A stretch of 64,000 bases of DNA, taken from NCBI GenBank assembly GCA_020532545.1, contig JAJBAW010000008.1, positions 1 through 64,000 of the forward strand, given 5' to 3'. This document shows positions 26,936-35,653 of this stretch, piece after piece. The stretch's first letter is position 1, and every line of letters starts with the position of its first letter. Position numbers and translations under genes: made by a program. The DNA comes from Candidatus Cloacimonadota bacterium (lineage in GTDB: Bacteria; Cloacimonadota; Cloacimonadia; Cloacimonadales; Cloacimonadaceae). The notes beneath the pieces were generated by a model, which saw only the letters and a program-made list of their open reading frames with translations, did not search any database and had not been told where the DNA came from.

Positions 26936-29020
26936 TTACTGTGAGAGTATATATAAGACGTAAGCCATAGTCTCCGCGGTGCTCTTCAGACTCTGTCTGC
27001 GATCGCCAGAGCCGGTATGCCCTTCATTTTCATAGAGCCGGTACAAGACCTTGGAGGTCCCGAGATTATTCTGGCGTAGCTTTTGAGCCCATTTCAAGCC
27101 TTCCCAATAGCTCACCCGGGTATCCTGCCAGCCACTGCTGATCAGCATTTCCGGCAAATCTGCTGGACGAACATTGTCATAGGGACTGTAGCTCAACATA
27201 TAGGCAAAAGCAGCCTGGTCATGAGGATCGCCCCATTCCAGATATTCCTGGCTTGTGAGAGGCAAACTATCATCCAGCATAGTATTGATCAAATCCACAA
27301 AGGGCACGCTGGCAATCACCATGCGCATCGCCCGGGGAGCAAGATTTGTGACTGCTCCCATCAAGAGTCCACCGGCACTGCCCCCTTCGATCACAGTTTG
27401 AGCCGGAGTGGTAAAGCCTTTTTGCTGTAGATAAGTGAGACATGCGATGAAATCCGTAAAGCTATTCATTTTGTTTTGCAGCTTGCCGTCTTCATACCAA
27501 GTTTGTCCCAATTCTCCCCCACCTCTGATTCCTGCTATGGCATAGATAAATTCCCTATCCAATAAGGAAAGACGATTCGCCCAAAAGAAAGGATCTTCAA
27601 TGTCCCCATAAGCGCCGTATCCTTCCAACCACAGAGGATGGGGGCTGCTGAGGTCCAGATCGCTCCTGTGGATGATAATCAGCGGAATCAAACTGCCATC
27701 CTGAGCAGTAACATTTGCCGTGGTGCAGATGTAATTTTCAGGGTCGTAGCCTTTGGGCAAAGGGTAGGCATAATGCAGGGTCTGCGTTCCATTGGCAAGG
27801 TCATAGCGGAAGATTCGCGTCGGATGCAGATAACTTTCCACAGAGTAATATAGATAGGGTTCATCTGCCAGAGTGCCTCCCCAAAAACCAAGATCGGAGG
27901 CCTGCTCTGGAATAAAACTGGAAATCTCCTGAACTGTATCCAAGCTATACACGCGCAGCACCTTGCTTCCTTCTTTCCTGCGAATAAACGCCAAACATCC
28001 ATCTTGCAGCCAAAAAGAGGAAAGCGGACTGCCCTCTACACCAGGGATGATTTCTGTCCAACTTTCCATACCGGGTTCTGATAAAGAGCACCTTGCTATG
28101 GATCCGTCCGGGCACCACAGATCAGTTTGGAGATAGAGCTGCCCTGCCAGAATATCAGGATAATACGTTACGCCTGTGCGAGCTGGAGCGATCAAATGAA
28201 AACCTGAACCGGGAGAACGGGTGTCCATGTGCCAGGCCTGATTGGTGTTTTTGCTCTCAGAAAGCAGGACGGTATAGTTTCTATCCCTGCAACTATACAA
28301 AGAAAGATCAAATTGGGCATCTTCCAATTGCACGAGGGTTTCGGTTTTAAAGGTTTTGAGATCAAGCAGTTGGCACAGGTTTGTTTGCCAGCGTTCGTTT
28401 ACTCTGGTGATCAGGGCATGGCGGCCATCACGACACCAGATAAATTCTGAGATGTCCTGCAGATCGGTAGCTTTCGTTTTTCCGCTGTGCAGGTCTTTGA
28501 AGAAAAGCTGGTATCTTTCATTGCCACTGAAATCGGCAGAATATGCCATTGTTTTCCCATCCGGGCTGATCTGGCTAAAACCCAGGGCAAAGAATTCCTC
28601 CCCTTTGGCCAGCACATTTTCATCCAAAAGCAGTTCGTCTTTTCCGGAGCCAGCTCTGCGCCAATGACTGGGGTAGGCCTGTTTCTTATGTTGGCGACTG
28701 AAATAAAGGTATCCTTCATAAGGGTAAGGGGCGCTTTCTTCCAGTTTTGGAATCCGGCTGAGGAATTCCTTGAAGAGCTTTTTGGAGAGACTGCGAGCGG
28801 GTTTTAGGGCTGCTTTAGTGTATCTGCTCTCAGCTTTTAGCACCTGCCCCAGGGCGGGATCGTCTCTACTCTTCAGCCAGTTCCACGGGTCCACCAATTG
28901 GACATCGTGCACAAAAGTAGTATCTGGCCGTGAGGGCGCCAAAGGGATGGGCAATTGTGCAGCCGGCAGCGTAGCCCAAAGGCTGATGATCCAGAGGATG
29001 AGGATGTATCTATTCTTCAT
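26936..29020 (-). CDS. Prolyl oligopeptidase family (S9A) serine peptidase, exported, 694 aa
   Basis: A signal peptide (MKNRYILILWIISLWATLPA) precedes the S9A N-terminal segment 'DVQLVDPWNWLKSRDDPAL', the seven-bladed propeller (about 60-400) and the alpha/beta-hydrolase domain. Catalytic Ser lies in 'VIEGGSAGGLLMGAV', Asp in 'SSGWQDTRVSYWEG', His in 'YENEGHTGSG'. 'YGAYG' and 'RGGGELGQTWYEDGK' match oligopeptidase B/prolyl oligopeptidase. It would cut short peptides in the periplasm, fitting a peptide-fermenting life. The ATG at 29020 has AAAGGA at -12; the TTG at 29035 overlaps that site. It is monocistronic. Confidence 0.93.
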   Translation of the reverse strand: MKNRYILILWIISLWATLPAAQLPIPLAPSRPDTTFVHDVQLVDPWNWLKSRDDPALGQVLKAESRYTKAALKPARSLSKKLFKEFLSRIPKLEESAPYPYEGYLYFSRQHKKQAYPSHWRRAGSGKDELLLDENVLAKGEEFFALGFSQISPDGKTMAYSADFSGNERYQLFFKDLHSGKTKATDLQDISEFIWCRDGRHALITRVNERWQTNLCQLLDLKTFKTETLVQLEDAQFDLSLYSCRDRNYTVLLSESKNTNQAWHMDTRSPGSGFHLIAPARTGVTYYPDILAGQLYLQTDLWCPDGSIARCSLSEPGMESWTEIIPGVEGSPLSSFWLQDGCLAFIRRKEGSKVLRVYSLDTVQEISSFIPEQASDLGFWGGTLADEPYLYYSVESYLHPTRIFRYDLANGTQTLHYAYPLPKGYDPENYICTTANVTAQDGSLIPLIIIHRSDLDLSSPHPLWLEGYGAYGDIEDPFFWANRLSLLDREFIYAIAGIRGGGELGQTWYEDGKLQNKMNSFTDFIACLTYLQQKGFTTPAQTVIEGGSAGGLLMGAVTNLAPRAMRMVIASVPFVDLINTMLDDSLPLTSQEYLEWGDPHDQAAFAYMLSYSPYDNVRPADLPEMLISSGWQDTRVSYWEGLKWAQKLRQNNLGTSKVLYRLYENEGHTGSGDRRQSLKSTAETMAYVLYILSQ

Positions 29021-29035
29021 GTAAATCCTTTTCAA

Positions 29036-29307
29036 ATGCCATACCTCTATTTAAGCGGAAGGTATGTCCCGCTTCTTTCCATGTCTATCAAGCAATTATC
29101 AGGCAGTAACACAGGATTCCCGCATCTAATCATAAGCTAGCTTCTGTATTTTAGCTTTTTCATCCCGTGGCCCTTCCGCATAGCCTGTGCTGGAGTTGAT
29201 GTGCAGATCAGAGGATTTTTTCCTGCTATCTCCACGTCATCTCCAGGGCAACGGATAGGGCAGGCACTCCTACCTGAAGTAAATCTAATATTCAAAGTTC
29301 ATCAATA
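29036..29307. other. Non-coding gap, nothing recognised
   Basis: Between the divergent start of the peptidase gene and the tRNA terminator. No ORF with a start signal, no repeat and no RNA fold were seen. Confidence 0.5.
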
Positions 29308-29345
29308 CAAAAAAAGCGGCCACATACTGATGTATGCAGGCCGCT
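29308..29345 (-). terminator. Terminator of tRNA-Ala
   Basis: On the minus strand AGCGGCC (29345-29339) and GGCCGCT (29321-29315) enclose an inner TGCATAC..GTATGTG stem, followed by at least six T. Confidence 0.9.
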
Positions 29346-29351
29346 GATATG

Positions 29352-29427
29352 TGGTGGAGCATAGCGGGATCGAACCGCTGACCTCTTGACTGCCAGTCAA
29401 GCGCTCTCCCAGCTGAGCTAATGCCCC
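29352..29427 (-). tRNA. tRNA-Ala (anticodon GGC)
   Basis: The minus strand reads GGGGCATTAGCTCAGCTGGG at the 5' end and closes with GGTTCGATCC and ATGCTCC-A-CCA. The acceptor stem has the G3-U70 pair that marks tRNA-Ala. The anticodon loop CTGGCAG, on stem CTTGA/TCAAG, gives anticodon GGC. The CCA end is encoded. It is 76 nt long. A TTGACA box lies upstream (29480-29475, minus strand). Confidence 0.97.
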
Positions 29428-29666
29428 AAAGGAGGTGTCGTTTAGTTTCGTCAATCTTTTGATCTGAGTTATTTTGTCAAGCTGAAAAAAGCCGATGTTT
29501 TTCATAATTAGGCTGATCCTATTGATTATTAAGAGCTTAAGCAATTGATAAACCTTGTTTGACATAGCCAACCACCGCTAAAGTAAAAATATTCCTTGTA
29601 TAAAAACGCAAGATAAGAATAGTGGCTCTCTGAATAAGAATATTATGATCCAAAGTGGAGGATAGA

Positions 29667-31451
29667 ATGCTCGAAGATCTCAGAAAGAGACAAAAGATCA
29701 TCATTTATTTCGTGGCCGTGATTTTCATCCTGGGGATGGGAGCAATGGGCATAACGGAGATTTTAAGACCGAAGCCTTATCTGGGCAAAGTGGAAGGAAA
29801 GAAGATCTCCTTGGAGATGTATCAATCCAAACTGCAAGAAGTGTATGCCAGATACAGCGAAAGCAATCCAAATCAACCTATTGACGACAACACCCGCCGT
29901 TCCCTGGAAGGCTCTGCCTGGCAGGAACTGGTAGATGGTATCCTCTGGGACAAACAGATCAAAAAACATAAGATCAAAGTTACCGATAGTGATATCTTGA
30001 CAGAGATGCAAAACAACCCCCCGCAGGAGCTGATGCAAAACGAATCGCTGCAAACCAATGGCAGATTCGACAAAGGCAAGTACCTTGCGGCCTTGAAAAA
30101 TGCTCCGGATTTCTTCTTGATGATGGAGGATTACGTAAGCAGTTACCTTCCTCGTAAACGTCTGCAAGAAAAGATCCAAGCTAAAGCCGGTATCACCATC
30201 GACAGCCTGAAAGCAGAGTATAAAAAAGAAAATGACAAGGTCTCCGGTGAGATTTTGTTCTTTGATTACAATACCATCACCGATGTCACAGTCAGCGATG
30301 ACAAGATCAGTGAATACTATGAAGCACACAAAGAAGAAGAATATAAAAAAGGCCCCGCTACCCGTGTGATGTATCTCTCATTTAATGTAGCCCCATCTGA
30401 TAAGGATTTTGCAGAAGCCAAGCGCACTGCTGTCATGATCAGGGAACGCATTATGAAGGGAGAAGATTTTGGCGAACTGGCCCGCGAATATTCCGAAGAT
30501 CCCGGCTCTGGCCAAAACGGTGGATCCCTGGGAGAATTTGGCAAAGGCCAGATGGTTCCCGAATTTGAAAAAGCCGCCTTTGCCCTCGAAGAAGGTGCAA
30601 TATCCCAGCCGGTGAAATCTGACTTTGGTTGGCACATCATCCGCTTGGACAAATGGGTTGATCGCAATCCTGAAGTATCCAAAGTGGAAGCCAGCCATAT
30701 CCTCTTCAAAGTGGAAGCCAGCGAAACCACCAAGGGTGAATTAGAAGAAAAAGCCCTGGAAGCTCAGAAGATGCTCAAGAAAAAGAACATCGAAGATGTG
30801 GCCAAAGCTTTTGAAATGGAACCTAAAGACAGCGACTGGGTGGCCCACGATGCTCAATACATCCCTGGAATTGGCCAAAACTCCCAACTTTTAGCCTGGA
30901 TGATCAAAGCCAAGAAGAACCAAGTTTCTGAGCTTGTCCGGGATCAGCAACAGAATATCATCGTTGCCAAAGTAGTGGACAACGCCAAGGTATATTACGA
31001 AGACTTTGAGAAAGTAAAATTGCGCATCAAGTACGAACTGGAGCGCGAGATGAAGATCGCCAAAGCCAAAGTGAAAGCAGACGAATTTGTAGCCAAATAC
31101 ACCCCTGCGGAGTACTTTGCCAAAGCCGAAGCTGAGGGCTGGAAAGTTACCGAAGTTCAGAATTACAAACGCGGTAACAACACCCCTGGCATCGGAGTAT
31201 CCGAAATGTTTGCCGATCAAGCACTCGCCCTGGAAGCCGGCCAGACCACAAAGCTGATCCATGATCCCAAAGGCAGCTACATCTTTAAGGCCACCATCCG
31301 GGAAAGACCTGACCTGGTAGCTTTTGAGAAAAATAATGATGAGCAGAAAAGGATCCGCGAGAGTCTCGAAAGCAAGGCCTGGAATCGCTGGTATCAAGAA
31401 ATGCGTGAAAACGCTGAGATCATCGATCGCCGCGCCGAATTCGGCATGTAA
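29667..31451 (+). CDS. PpiD/SurA-type peptidyl-prolyl isomerase (foldase), 594 aa
   Basis: An N-terminal membrane anchor (residues 10-32, 'IIIYFVAVIFILGMGAMGI') is followed by a SurA-N-like helical chaperone segment (35-190). A parvulin domain covers about 215-310 ('FGELAREYSEDPGSGQNGG', 'PEFEKAAFALEEGAISQPV', 'FGWHIIRLDKW'). A second, degenerate parvulin-like domain starts at 'KVEASHILFKVEAS' (about 330-420). The C-terminal part is helical. It acts on newly exported proteins in the periplasm. ATG 29667 has GGAGG 5 nt upstream; the GTG at 29655 overlaps that site. A terminator follows, so transcription is separate from the phosphohexomutase gene. Confidence 0.92.
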   Translation: MLEDLRKRQKIIIYFVAVIFILGMGAMGITEILRPKPYLGKVEGKKISLEMYQSKLQEVYARYSESNPNQPIDDNTRRSLEGSAWQELVDGILWDKQIKKHKIKVTDSDILTEMQNNPPQELMQNESLQTNGRFDKGKYLAALKNAPDFFLMMEDYVSSYLPRKRLQEKIQAKAGITIDSLKAEYKKENDKVSGEILFFDYNTITDVTVSDDKISEYYEAHKEEEYKKGPATRVMYLSFNVAPSDKDFAEAKRTAVMIRERIMKGEDFGELAREYSEDPGSGQNGGSLGEFGKGQMVPEFEKAAFALEEGAISQPVKSDFGWHIIRLDKWVDRNPEVSKVEASHILFKVEASETTKGELEEKALEAQKMLKKKNIEDVAKAFEMEPKDSDWVAHDAQYIPGIGQNSQLLAWMIKAKKNQVSELVRDQQQNIIVAKVVDNAKVYYEDFEKVKLRIKYELEREMKIAKAKVKADEFVAKYTPAEYFAKAEAEGWKVTEVQNYKRGNNTPGIGVSEMFADQALALEAGQTTKLIHDPKGSYIFKATIRERPDLVAFEKNNDEQKRIRESLESKAWNRWYQEMRENAEIIDRRAEFGM

Positions 31452-31486
31452 CTAAGTATATTTACAGGATACCCTGTACAATAATA

Positions 31487-31522
31487 GGATGCGGAAACCT
31501 GGCGGTTTTCGCATCCCTTTTC
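31487..31522 (+). terminator. Terminator after the PPIase gene
   Basis: GGATGCGGAAACC with GGTTTTCGCATCC (13-bp stem including a G-U pair, short loop), then CTTTTC. It lies between the stop at 31451 and the next start at 31540. Confidence 0.75.
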
Positions 31523-31539
31523 ATAATAAGGAGAAAATA

Positions 31540-32895
31540 ATGAGCAAACTCATGGCCAGCGTAAGCGGTGTGAGAGGAATATTTGGTGAGAGTCTCACCC
31601 CACCCATCGTGCAAAAATACGTAAGCAGCTTTGGCCTCATGCAAAAGAAAGCGCATGGCAAAGGCAAAATTATCATCGGCAGAGATAGCCGCACCACAGG
31701 AGAAGCTATGATGCATATCGTGGCCAGCACTCTGATGAGCATCGGTCTGGATGTAGTCTATCTGGGCATTGCCTCCACGCCCACAATTCTCTTGGCAGTA
31801 GAAGAAAGTGACGCCATCGGTGGCATCGCTATTACCGCTTCACATAATCCGCCAGAGTGGAATGCGATGAAGTTTGTGGATAGCGATGGCATGTTTTTGG
31901 CTCCGCAAAAGGCCGCAGAATTCTTGTCCTCTGTGGATCAGGATATCCCCTGGGCAAACTGGGCAGAGATCGGCAAGTTTACTCTGGACAACTACGCCAT
32001 TCAGCGGCATTTGGATAAAGTTTTAGCCATTGAGTATTTGGATATTGCTAAGATCCGCTCCCGCAATTTCAAAGTGGTGCTGGATAGTGTAAATGGAGCT
32101 GGTGCTTTCACTTCCGAGACCTTGCTTAAGGCTTTGGGCTGCGAAGTGATCAGCATCAATAGCGAACCCACCGGCATCTTTGCACATCCTGCCGAGCCTC
32201 TGAATAAGAATTTAGGCCAGCTCGAAGAAGCTGTGCAACAGCATCAGGCTGATCTTGGTTTTGCCACAGATCCCGATGTGGACCGGCTTTCCATCGTATC
32301 CGATAAGGGCAAATGCATCGGAGAAGAGCTCAGCATCGTGCTCTGCGAACTTTTTGTGCTGCCTAAAAGAAAGGGTGACATCGTGGTGAATCTCTCTACT
32401 TCAATGCTTTCGGATGATATCGCCAAAAAGTTTGGCGTCAAAGTCCATCGCACCAAAGTTGGCGAAATCAACGTCGGCAAAAAGATGCAAGAGATATCCT
32501 CCCCCATCGGTGGAGAAGGCAATGGCGGCATTATCTGCCCGGATGTGCATTATACCCGCGATGCTCCGGCTGGGATGGCGCTAATTCTGGGACTTTTGGC
32601 AGAAAGTGGCAAAAGCATCTCCGAACTGGTGGCAGAATTGCCCAAATACTATTTTGCCAAAGATAAACTGGAACTGAGACCCTCCGATATGCAAGCTGCC
32701 ATGGCTAAAGTGCCCAAGATCCTGGAAGGATACGAGATTGATACCCAGGATGGCATCAAAGGCACGAAGGCAGATCATTGGATACATGTACGCAAATCTG
32801 GCACAGAACCGATCATCAGAGTATATGTAGAGAGCTCCTCGCAGGCTAAAAGCGATGAGATCTGTCAGAACACTTTGCAGGCCTTGAAGGTATAG
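31540..32895 (+). CDS. Phosphohexomutase (phosphoglucosamine/phosphomannomutase family), 451 aa
   Basis: 'ASVSGVRGIFGESL' starts domain 1; the phosphoserine loop is 'GIAITASHNPPEWNAMKFV' (about 90-108); the Mg-binding loop is 'TDPDVDRLSIV' (about 243); the sugar loop is 'GGEGNGGII'; the phosphate loop at the C-terminus is 'HVRKSGTEPIIRVYVES'. The family interconverts hexose 1- and 6-phosphates; GlmM-like and ManB-like members cannot be told apart by eye. A link with ManA (45796) for GDP-mannose supply is possible. The start at 31540 has AAGGAGA upstream; the 17-residue upstream extension from 31489 runs through the terminator and is rejected. Confidence 0.92.
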   Translation: MSKLMASVSGVRGIFGESLTPPIVQKYVSSFGLMQKKAHGKGKIIIGRDSRTTGEAMMHIVASTLMSIGLDVVYLGIASTPTILLAVEESDAIGGIAITASHNPPEWNAMKFVDSDGMFLAPQKAAEFLSSVDQDIPWANWAEIGKFTLDNYAIQRHLDKVLAIEYLDIAKIRSRNFKVVLDSVNGAGAFTSETLLKALGCEVISINSEPTGIFAHPAEPLNKNLGQLEEAVQQHQADLGFATDPDVDRLSIVSDKGKCIGEELSIVLCELFVLPKRKGDIVVNLSTSMLSDDIAKKFGVKVHRTKVGEINVGKKMQEISSPIGGEGNGGIICPDVHYTRDAPAGMALILGLLAESGKSISELVAELPKYYFAKDKLELRPSDMQAAMAKVPKILEGYEIDTQDGIKGTKADHWIHVRKSGTEPIIRVYVESSSQAKSDEICQNTLQALKV

Positions 32896-32896
32896 G

Positions 32897-32963
32897 GTTT
32901 TAACGTTTTAGCGTTTTAGCGTTTTAAGGTTTTAGGGTGGGGCAGCTTCTGTTCCACCCTAAA
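32897..32963. repeat. Repeat R5: five GTTTTA octamers plus hairpin
   Basis: Five tandem octamers of GTTTTANN (32897-32936; AAC, AGC, AGC, AAG, AGG endings) run into a 10-bp stem TTTAGGGTGG (32931-32940) with CCACCCTAAA (32954-32963). Related octamer-plus-hairpin units occur at 47281-47341, 47396-47446 and 50619-50677. It sits between convergent genes and could also help end transcription, though no T-run follows the hairpin. Confidence 0.65.
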
Positions 32964-32989
32964 TGTATCTGGAAGATGTCAGGCGGATA

Positions 32990-33721
32990 TCAGCTCAGAC
33001 TTAGTTGATAGCACAGTATCGCCGCAGTCATCGCCACATTCAGCGATTCCATCTCTCCTGCCATGTCTATCCTCAGCGTGGTATCGGCTTTCCCCAGCAG
33101 CTCTGGATCGATGCCATGAGCTTCGCTACCCAGGATGTAGATTTCATTCTCTGGGGAAGGAACGTGCCGGGAAAGACCAATGGTTCCACCCATATCCAAG
33201 GCTATCAGTCTGGCTTGTTCGGCGCTCAGATCTTCCGGGCTCACATAGTGGAAAGGCAGCTTATATACCGCTCCCAGCGAAGCGCGTATCACCTTGGGGC
33301 TAGCGATTTCGCAGCAATCTTCGGAGAGCAGGATGCCATCGATCCCAAAAGCGGCAGCGGTGCGGAAGATGGTGCCCAGATTTCCCGGGTCCGAAATTCG
33401 GTCCAGGTACAGAGCTCTTTTGTGCTTTTGCCGACGCTCCTCTGGAAGGTGAAAAAGCCCGGCCAGATCGGCTGGATTTTCGCTTTCACAGATCCGCTGC
33501 ATTTGATGTGGGGTTAATTCATAGCTGGTAATTCCAGCAATCCCTGTAAGCGGACGCTTCACATAATAGAGTTCAGCAGGCCTTACGCCAAAGACAAGCA
33601 ATTGATCGATAAGACGCTGACCTTCGACCACCACCAGCTTCTGTTCTTGCCGGTATTTCTTTTGTTTCAACTTCGCAAGATAGCTGATTTTCTGCTTTGA
33701 AATCTCTTGTTCTGGATGCAT
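32990..33721 (-). CDS. TrmH/SpoU-family RNA 2'-O-methyltransferase, 243 aa
   Basis: Residues 1-90 form the substrate-binding domain ('YLAKLKQKKYRQEQKLVVVEG', 'LYYVKRPLTG'). The SPOUT domain has motif 1 'LDRISDPGNLGTIFRTAAAFG', motif 2 'IYILGSEAHGIDPELL' and motif 3 'IDMAGEMESLNVAMTAAIL', with the expected trefoil-knot residues N, R, E and N. It resembles RlmB/TsnR-like enzymes that methylate 23S rRNA; the exact target cannot be told. The start faces the gap with the DnaA-box cluster. Confidence 0.92.
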   Translation of the reverse strand: MHPEQEISKQKISYLAKLKQKKYRQEQKLVVVEGQRLIDQLLVFGVRPAELYYVKRPLTGIAGITSYELTPHQMQRICESENPADLAGLFHLPEERRQKHKRALYLDRISDPGNLGTIFRTAAAFGIDGILLSEDCCEIASPKVIRASLGAVYKLPFHYVSPEDLSAEQARLIALDMGGTIGLSRHVPSPENEIYILGSEAHGIDPELLGKADTTLRIDMAGEMESLNVAMTAAILCYQLSLS

Positions 33722-33755
33722 TCTATAGCTCCTTAATTTTCAGTTAACTACAGAC

Positions 33756-33863
33756 TTGTCCACATTCCTTTGTGGATAAACCCTTCTGTCTATATTGCTG
33801 ATAATCAATGTTATAACCATCTATTTCCTTTCTGTCACAAAACTTATCCACAGCTTATACACA
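33756..33863. other. Cluster of four DnaA-box-like sites (candidate origin or DnaA-controlled region)
   Basis: The 161-bp gap between 33722 and 33882 holds TTGTCCACA (33756-33764), TGTGGATAA (33771-33779, i.e. TTATCCACA on the minus strand), TTATCCACA (33844-33852) and TTATACACA (33855-33863). Three match the TTATNCACA consensus exactly and one has a single mismatch. The last two start 11 bp apart, about one helical turn. AT-rich DNA (33780-33843) separates the two pairs. Single TTATCCACA sites also occur by chance elsewhere in the window (42554, 46995). No dnaA, dnaN or parAB gene lies in the window. Confidence 0.55.
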
Positions 33864-33882
33864 AGTCTTACAAGTGCCTGAT

Positions 33883-35592
33883 TTAGTATAAGATAGTAAG
33901 CTTTTTGCGCATTTTCTTGCTGCCACTATTCAGCTCCAGCAGGTAGATCCCCTGCGCAAGTTTATCAAAGCCTGGCACAAGGTCCAGCTTGAGCATTCCA
34001 GGACTTTGGCTGGGCACATTAAAGTGATAGTTGATCAGCCTTTGCCCTTTGATGTTGTACAGTTTCAGGCTCACTGACTTGTCACTCCTCTCTTCAGAGT
34101 ACCACTCCAAAAAGGCCAGCCTCAGATCTCGGATGGGATTGGGATAAATCAGCAGAGCAGGCTCTGGAGACTCGTAGCTATAGTCCCCTGCCAAGGCGGA
34201 TGATACATTATTCGAGCGATCGATAGCATAGATCTTGTAGCTGCCGTTTGCAGCAAAATCGAAAGAGAGCTCAAATTCTTCCGCGTAGGCTCTGGGATAG
34301 ATCTCAAAGTTCAACTCGCCACTTTCCAGACGGTAATACAGTGAATCCACATCCACTGGCGCTTTGAGCTGCAGATAGAGCTTGCCGAAGCGGGCAAATT
34401 GCCGGATCAATTCAGGCCTTGCGGGTGGGGTGATGTCTTCCCCCAAAGCCAGATTAACCAAGCTCAACCAGCCCGTTTTGCCAAATTCCATTTTCATGTA
34501 GGTCTTCCAGGCCGCATCAAGATTGTAACGAATATCCGGGTACCAGAGGGCGAGGCTGGAAAGATTGGACTCCGGCCAGGCCAGAGTGTATGATGAGGCC
34601 AAAATCATCTCTTTGAGCAGGGTCAATAAGGGGCTACTGTCGATGAGTCCCGCCTCATGAATCCTGGTCAAGAATTGGGTAATATCCACATCGGCATAAC
34701 CGGAATTCATCTCAAAAAGCTCTTCCCGGATGGCGGCCAAGTCCCCGGCTACAGGCCTCAAAGCCCTTGAAAAGTCTTTGAAGGCTTGATAAAAGTCATC
34801 GGCCTTATCCGTCTTGACTGCCGAACAGGTTGTGGTGTAATGGTATATGGAAGGGTTGTTCGCGCTTCCGGGTAAATATGAATCTGTATAAAGTTTGGGC
34901 AATTTCGCAGCTAAAAGCTCTGGATCGCCTGCCAATACAGGCACGATCTCAGAATAGGGAAAGCCTTGTACGGGAACCTGATCTGCGGAGCCGACGATGA
35001 TATCGGCATAGTGCCTCAAAGTGTGCACAATCTCTATGCTCTGCATACTGCAGGCATCAAAAAGCAGTATATCCAGCTTGGGCCCAGCACTCAGAGCAGA
35101 GGCCAGCTCACCATTGGCTACACCGATTATATTGCCAGTGCCTTGATCCGGAGCGATATACTTGGGATTCTTATACCAGCTATCGGCATGAGACCAGATA
35201 ATCAACATTTTATGCTGAGAAGGATAGCGAGCAAAGCCCCAGCGGATAAAGTTTTTGAGTTCGCCCGGATCTCCGCTATCGATGGTGCCTAGTTCCTGGA
35301 TGGCGGTGGATGCGATCCAAGGGGATTGGTTTTCCTTGATCAAGTAACGCGTGGCACCAGACACCGGCAAATCCACCTGCACCACGAGCTTGAGATCCTT
35401 GGCCTGAATAGCTCTCTCCATCTGTATAATATCCTCTACAGCAAAAGAGGAAAGGTCGTTATCCGCTGCCATATAGACCAATACAGTCCAATCCGTGGCA
35501 AAAAGAGAGCTAGCACCCAGGATAAGCAAAATAGCCAGGAGCAACAGGGCTTTAGGCATCTGGCCCTTTTTGCAGATAGGGGAGCTTGGCAT
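33883..35592 (-). CDS. Clostripain-like (C11) cysteine peptidase with C-terminal sorting domain, exported, about 569 aa
   Basis: The signal segment 'ALLLLAILLILGASSLFA' precedes the C11 start 'WTVLVYMAADNDLSSFA'. The catalytic His is in 'MLIIWSHADSW' (usual form DHGSGW) and the Cys in 'ILLFDACSMQSIE' (usual DACLMG). The C-terminus is a FlgD-like sorting module ('LLIYPNPIRDLRLAFLEW', 'LKLYNIKGQRLINY', ending KKLTILY). It probably cleaves after Arg/Lys at the cell surface. ATG 35592 follows GGGGAG at about -17; 35559 and 35631 are other possible starts, the last without a ribosome site. It ends 20 bp from the DnaA-box cluster. Confidence 0.87.
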   Translation of the reverse strand: MPSSPICKKGQMPKALLLLAILLILGASSLFATDWTVLVYMAADNDLSSFAVEDIIQMERAIQAKDLKLVVQVDLPVSGATRYLIKENQSPWIASTAIQELGTIDSGDPGELKNFIRWGFARYPSQHKMLIIWSHADSWYKNPKYIAPDQGTGNIIGVANGELASALSAGPKLDILLFDACSMQSIEIVHTLRHYADIIVGSADQVPVQGFPYSEIVPVLAGDPELLAAKLPKLYTDSYLPGSANNPSIYHYTTTCSAVKTDKADDFYQAFKDFSRALRPVAGDLAAIREELFEMNSGYADVDITQFLTRIHEAGLIDSSPLLTLLKEMILASSYTLAWPESNLSSLALWYPDIRYNLDAAWKTYMKMEFGKTGWLSLVNLALGEDITPPARPELIRQFARFGKLYLQLKAPVDVDSLYYRLESGELNFEIYPRAYAEEFELSFDFAANGSYKIYAIDRSNNVSSALAGDYSYESPEPALLIYPNPIRDLRLAFLEWYSEERSDKSVSLKLYNIKGQRLINYHFNVPSQSPGMLKLDLVPGFDKLAQGIYLLELNSGSKKMRKKLTILY

Positions 35593-35653
35593 TGTCGCCA
35601 CGCTCCCCTTGGAAATCATGCTGATTTGCATCTATATAAGCTATATCCGCGTC

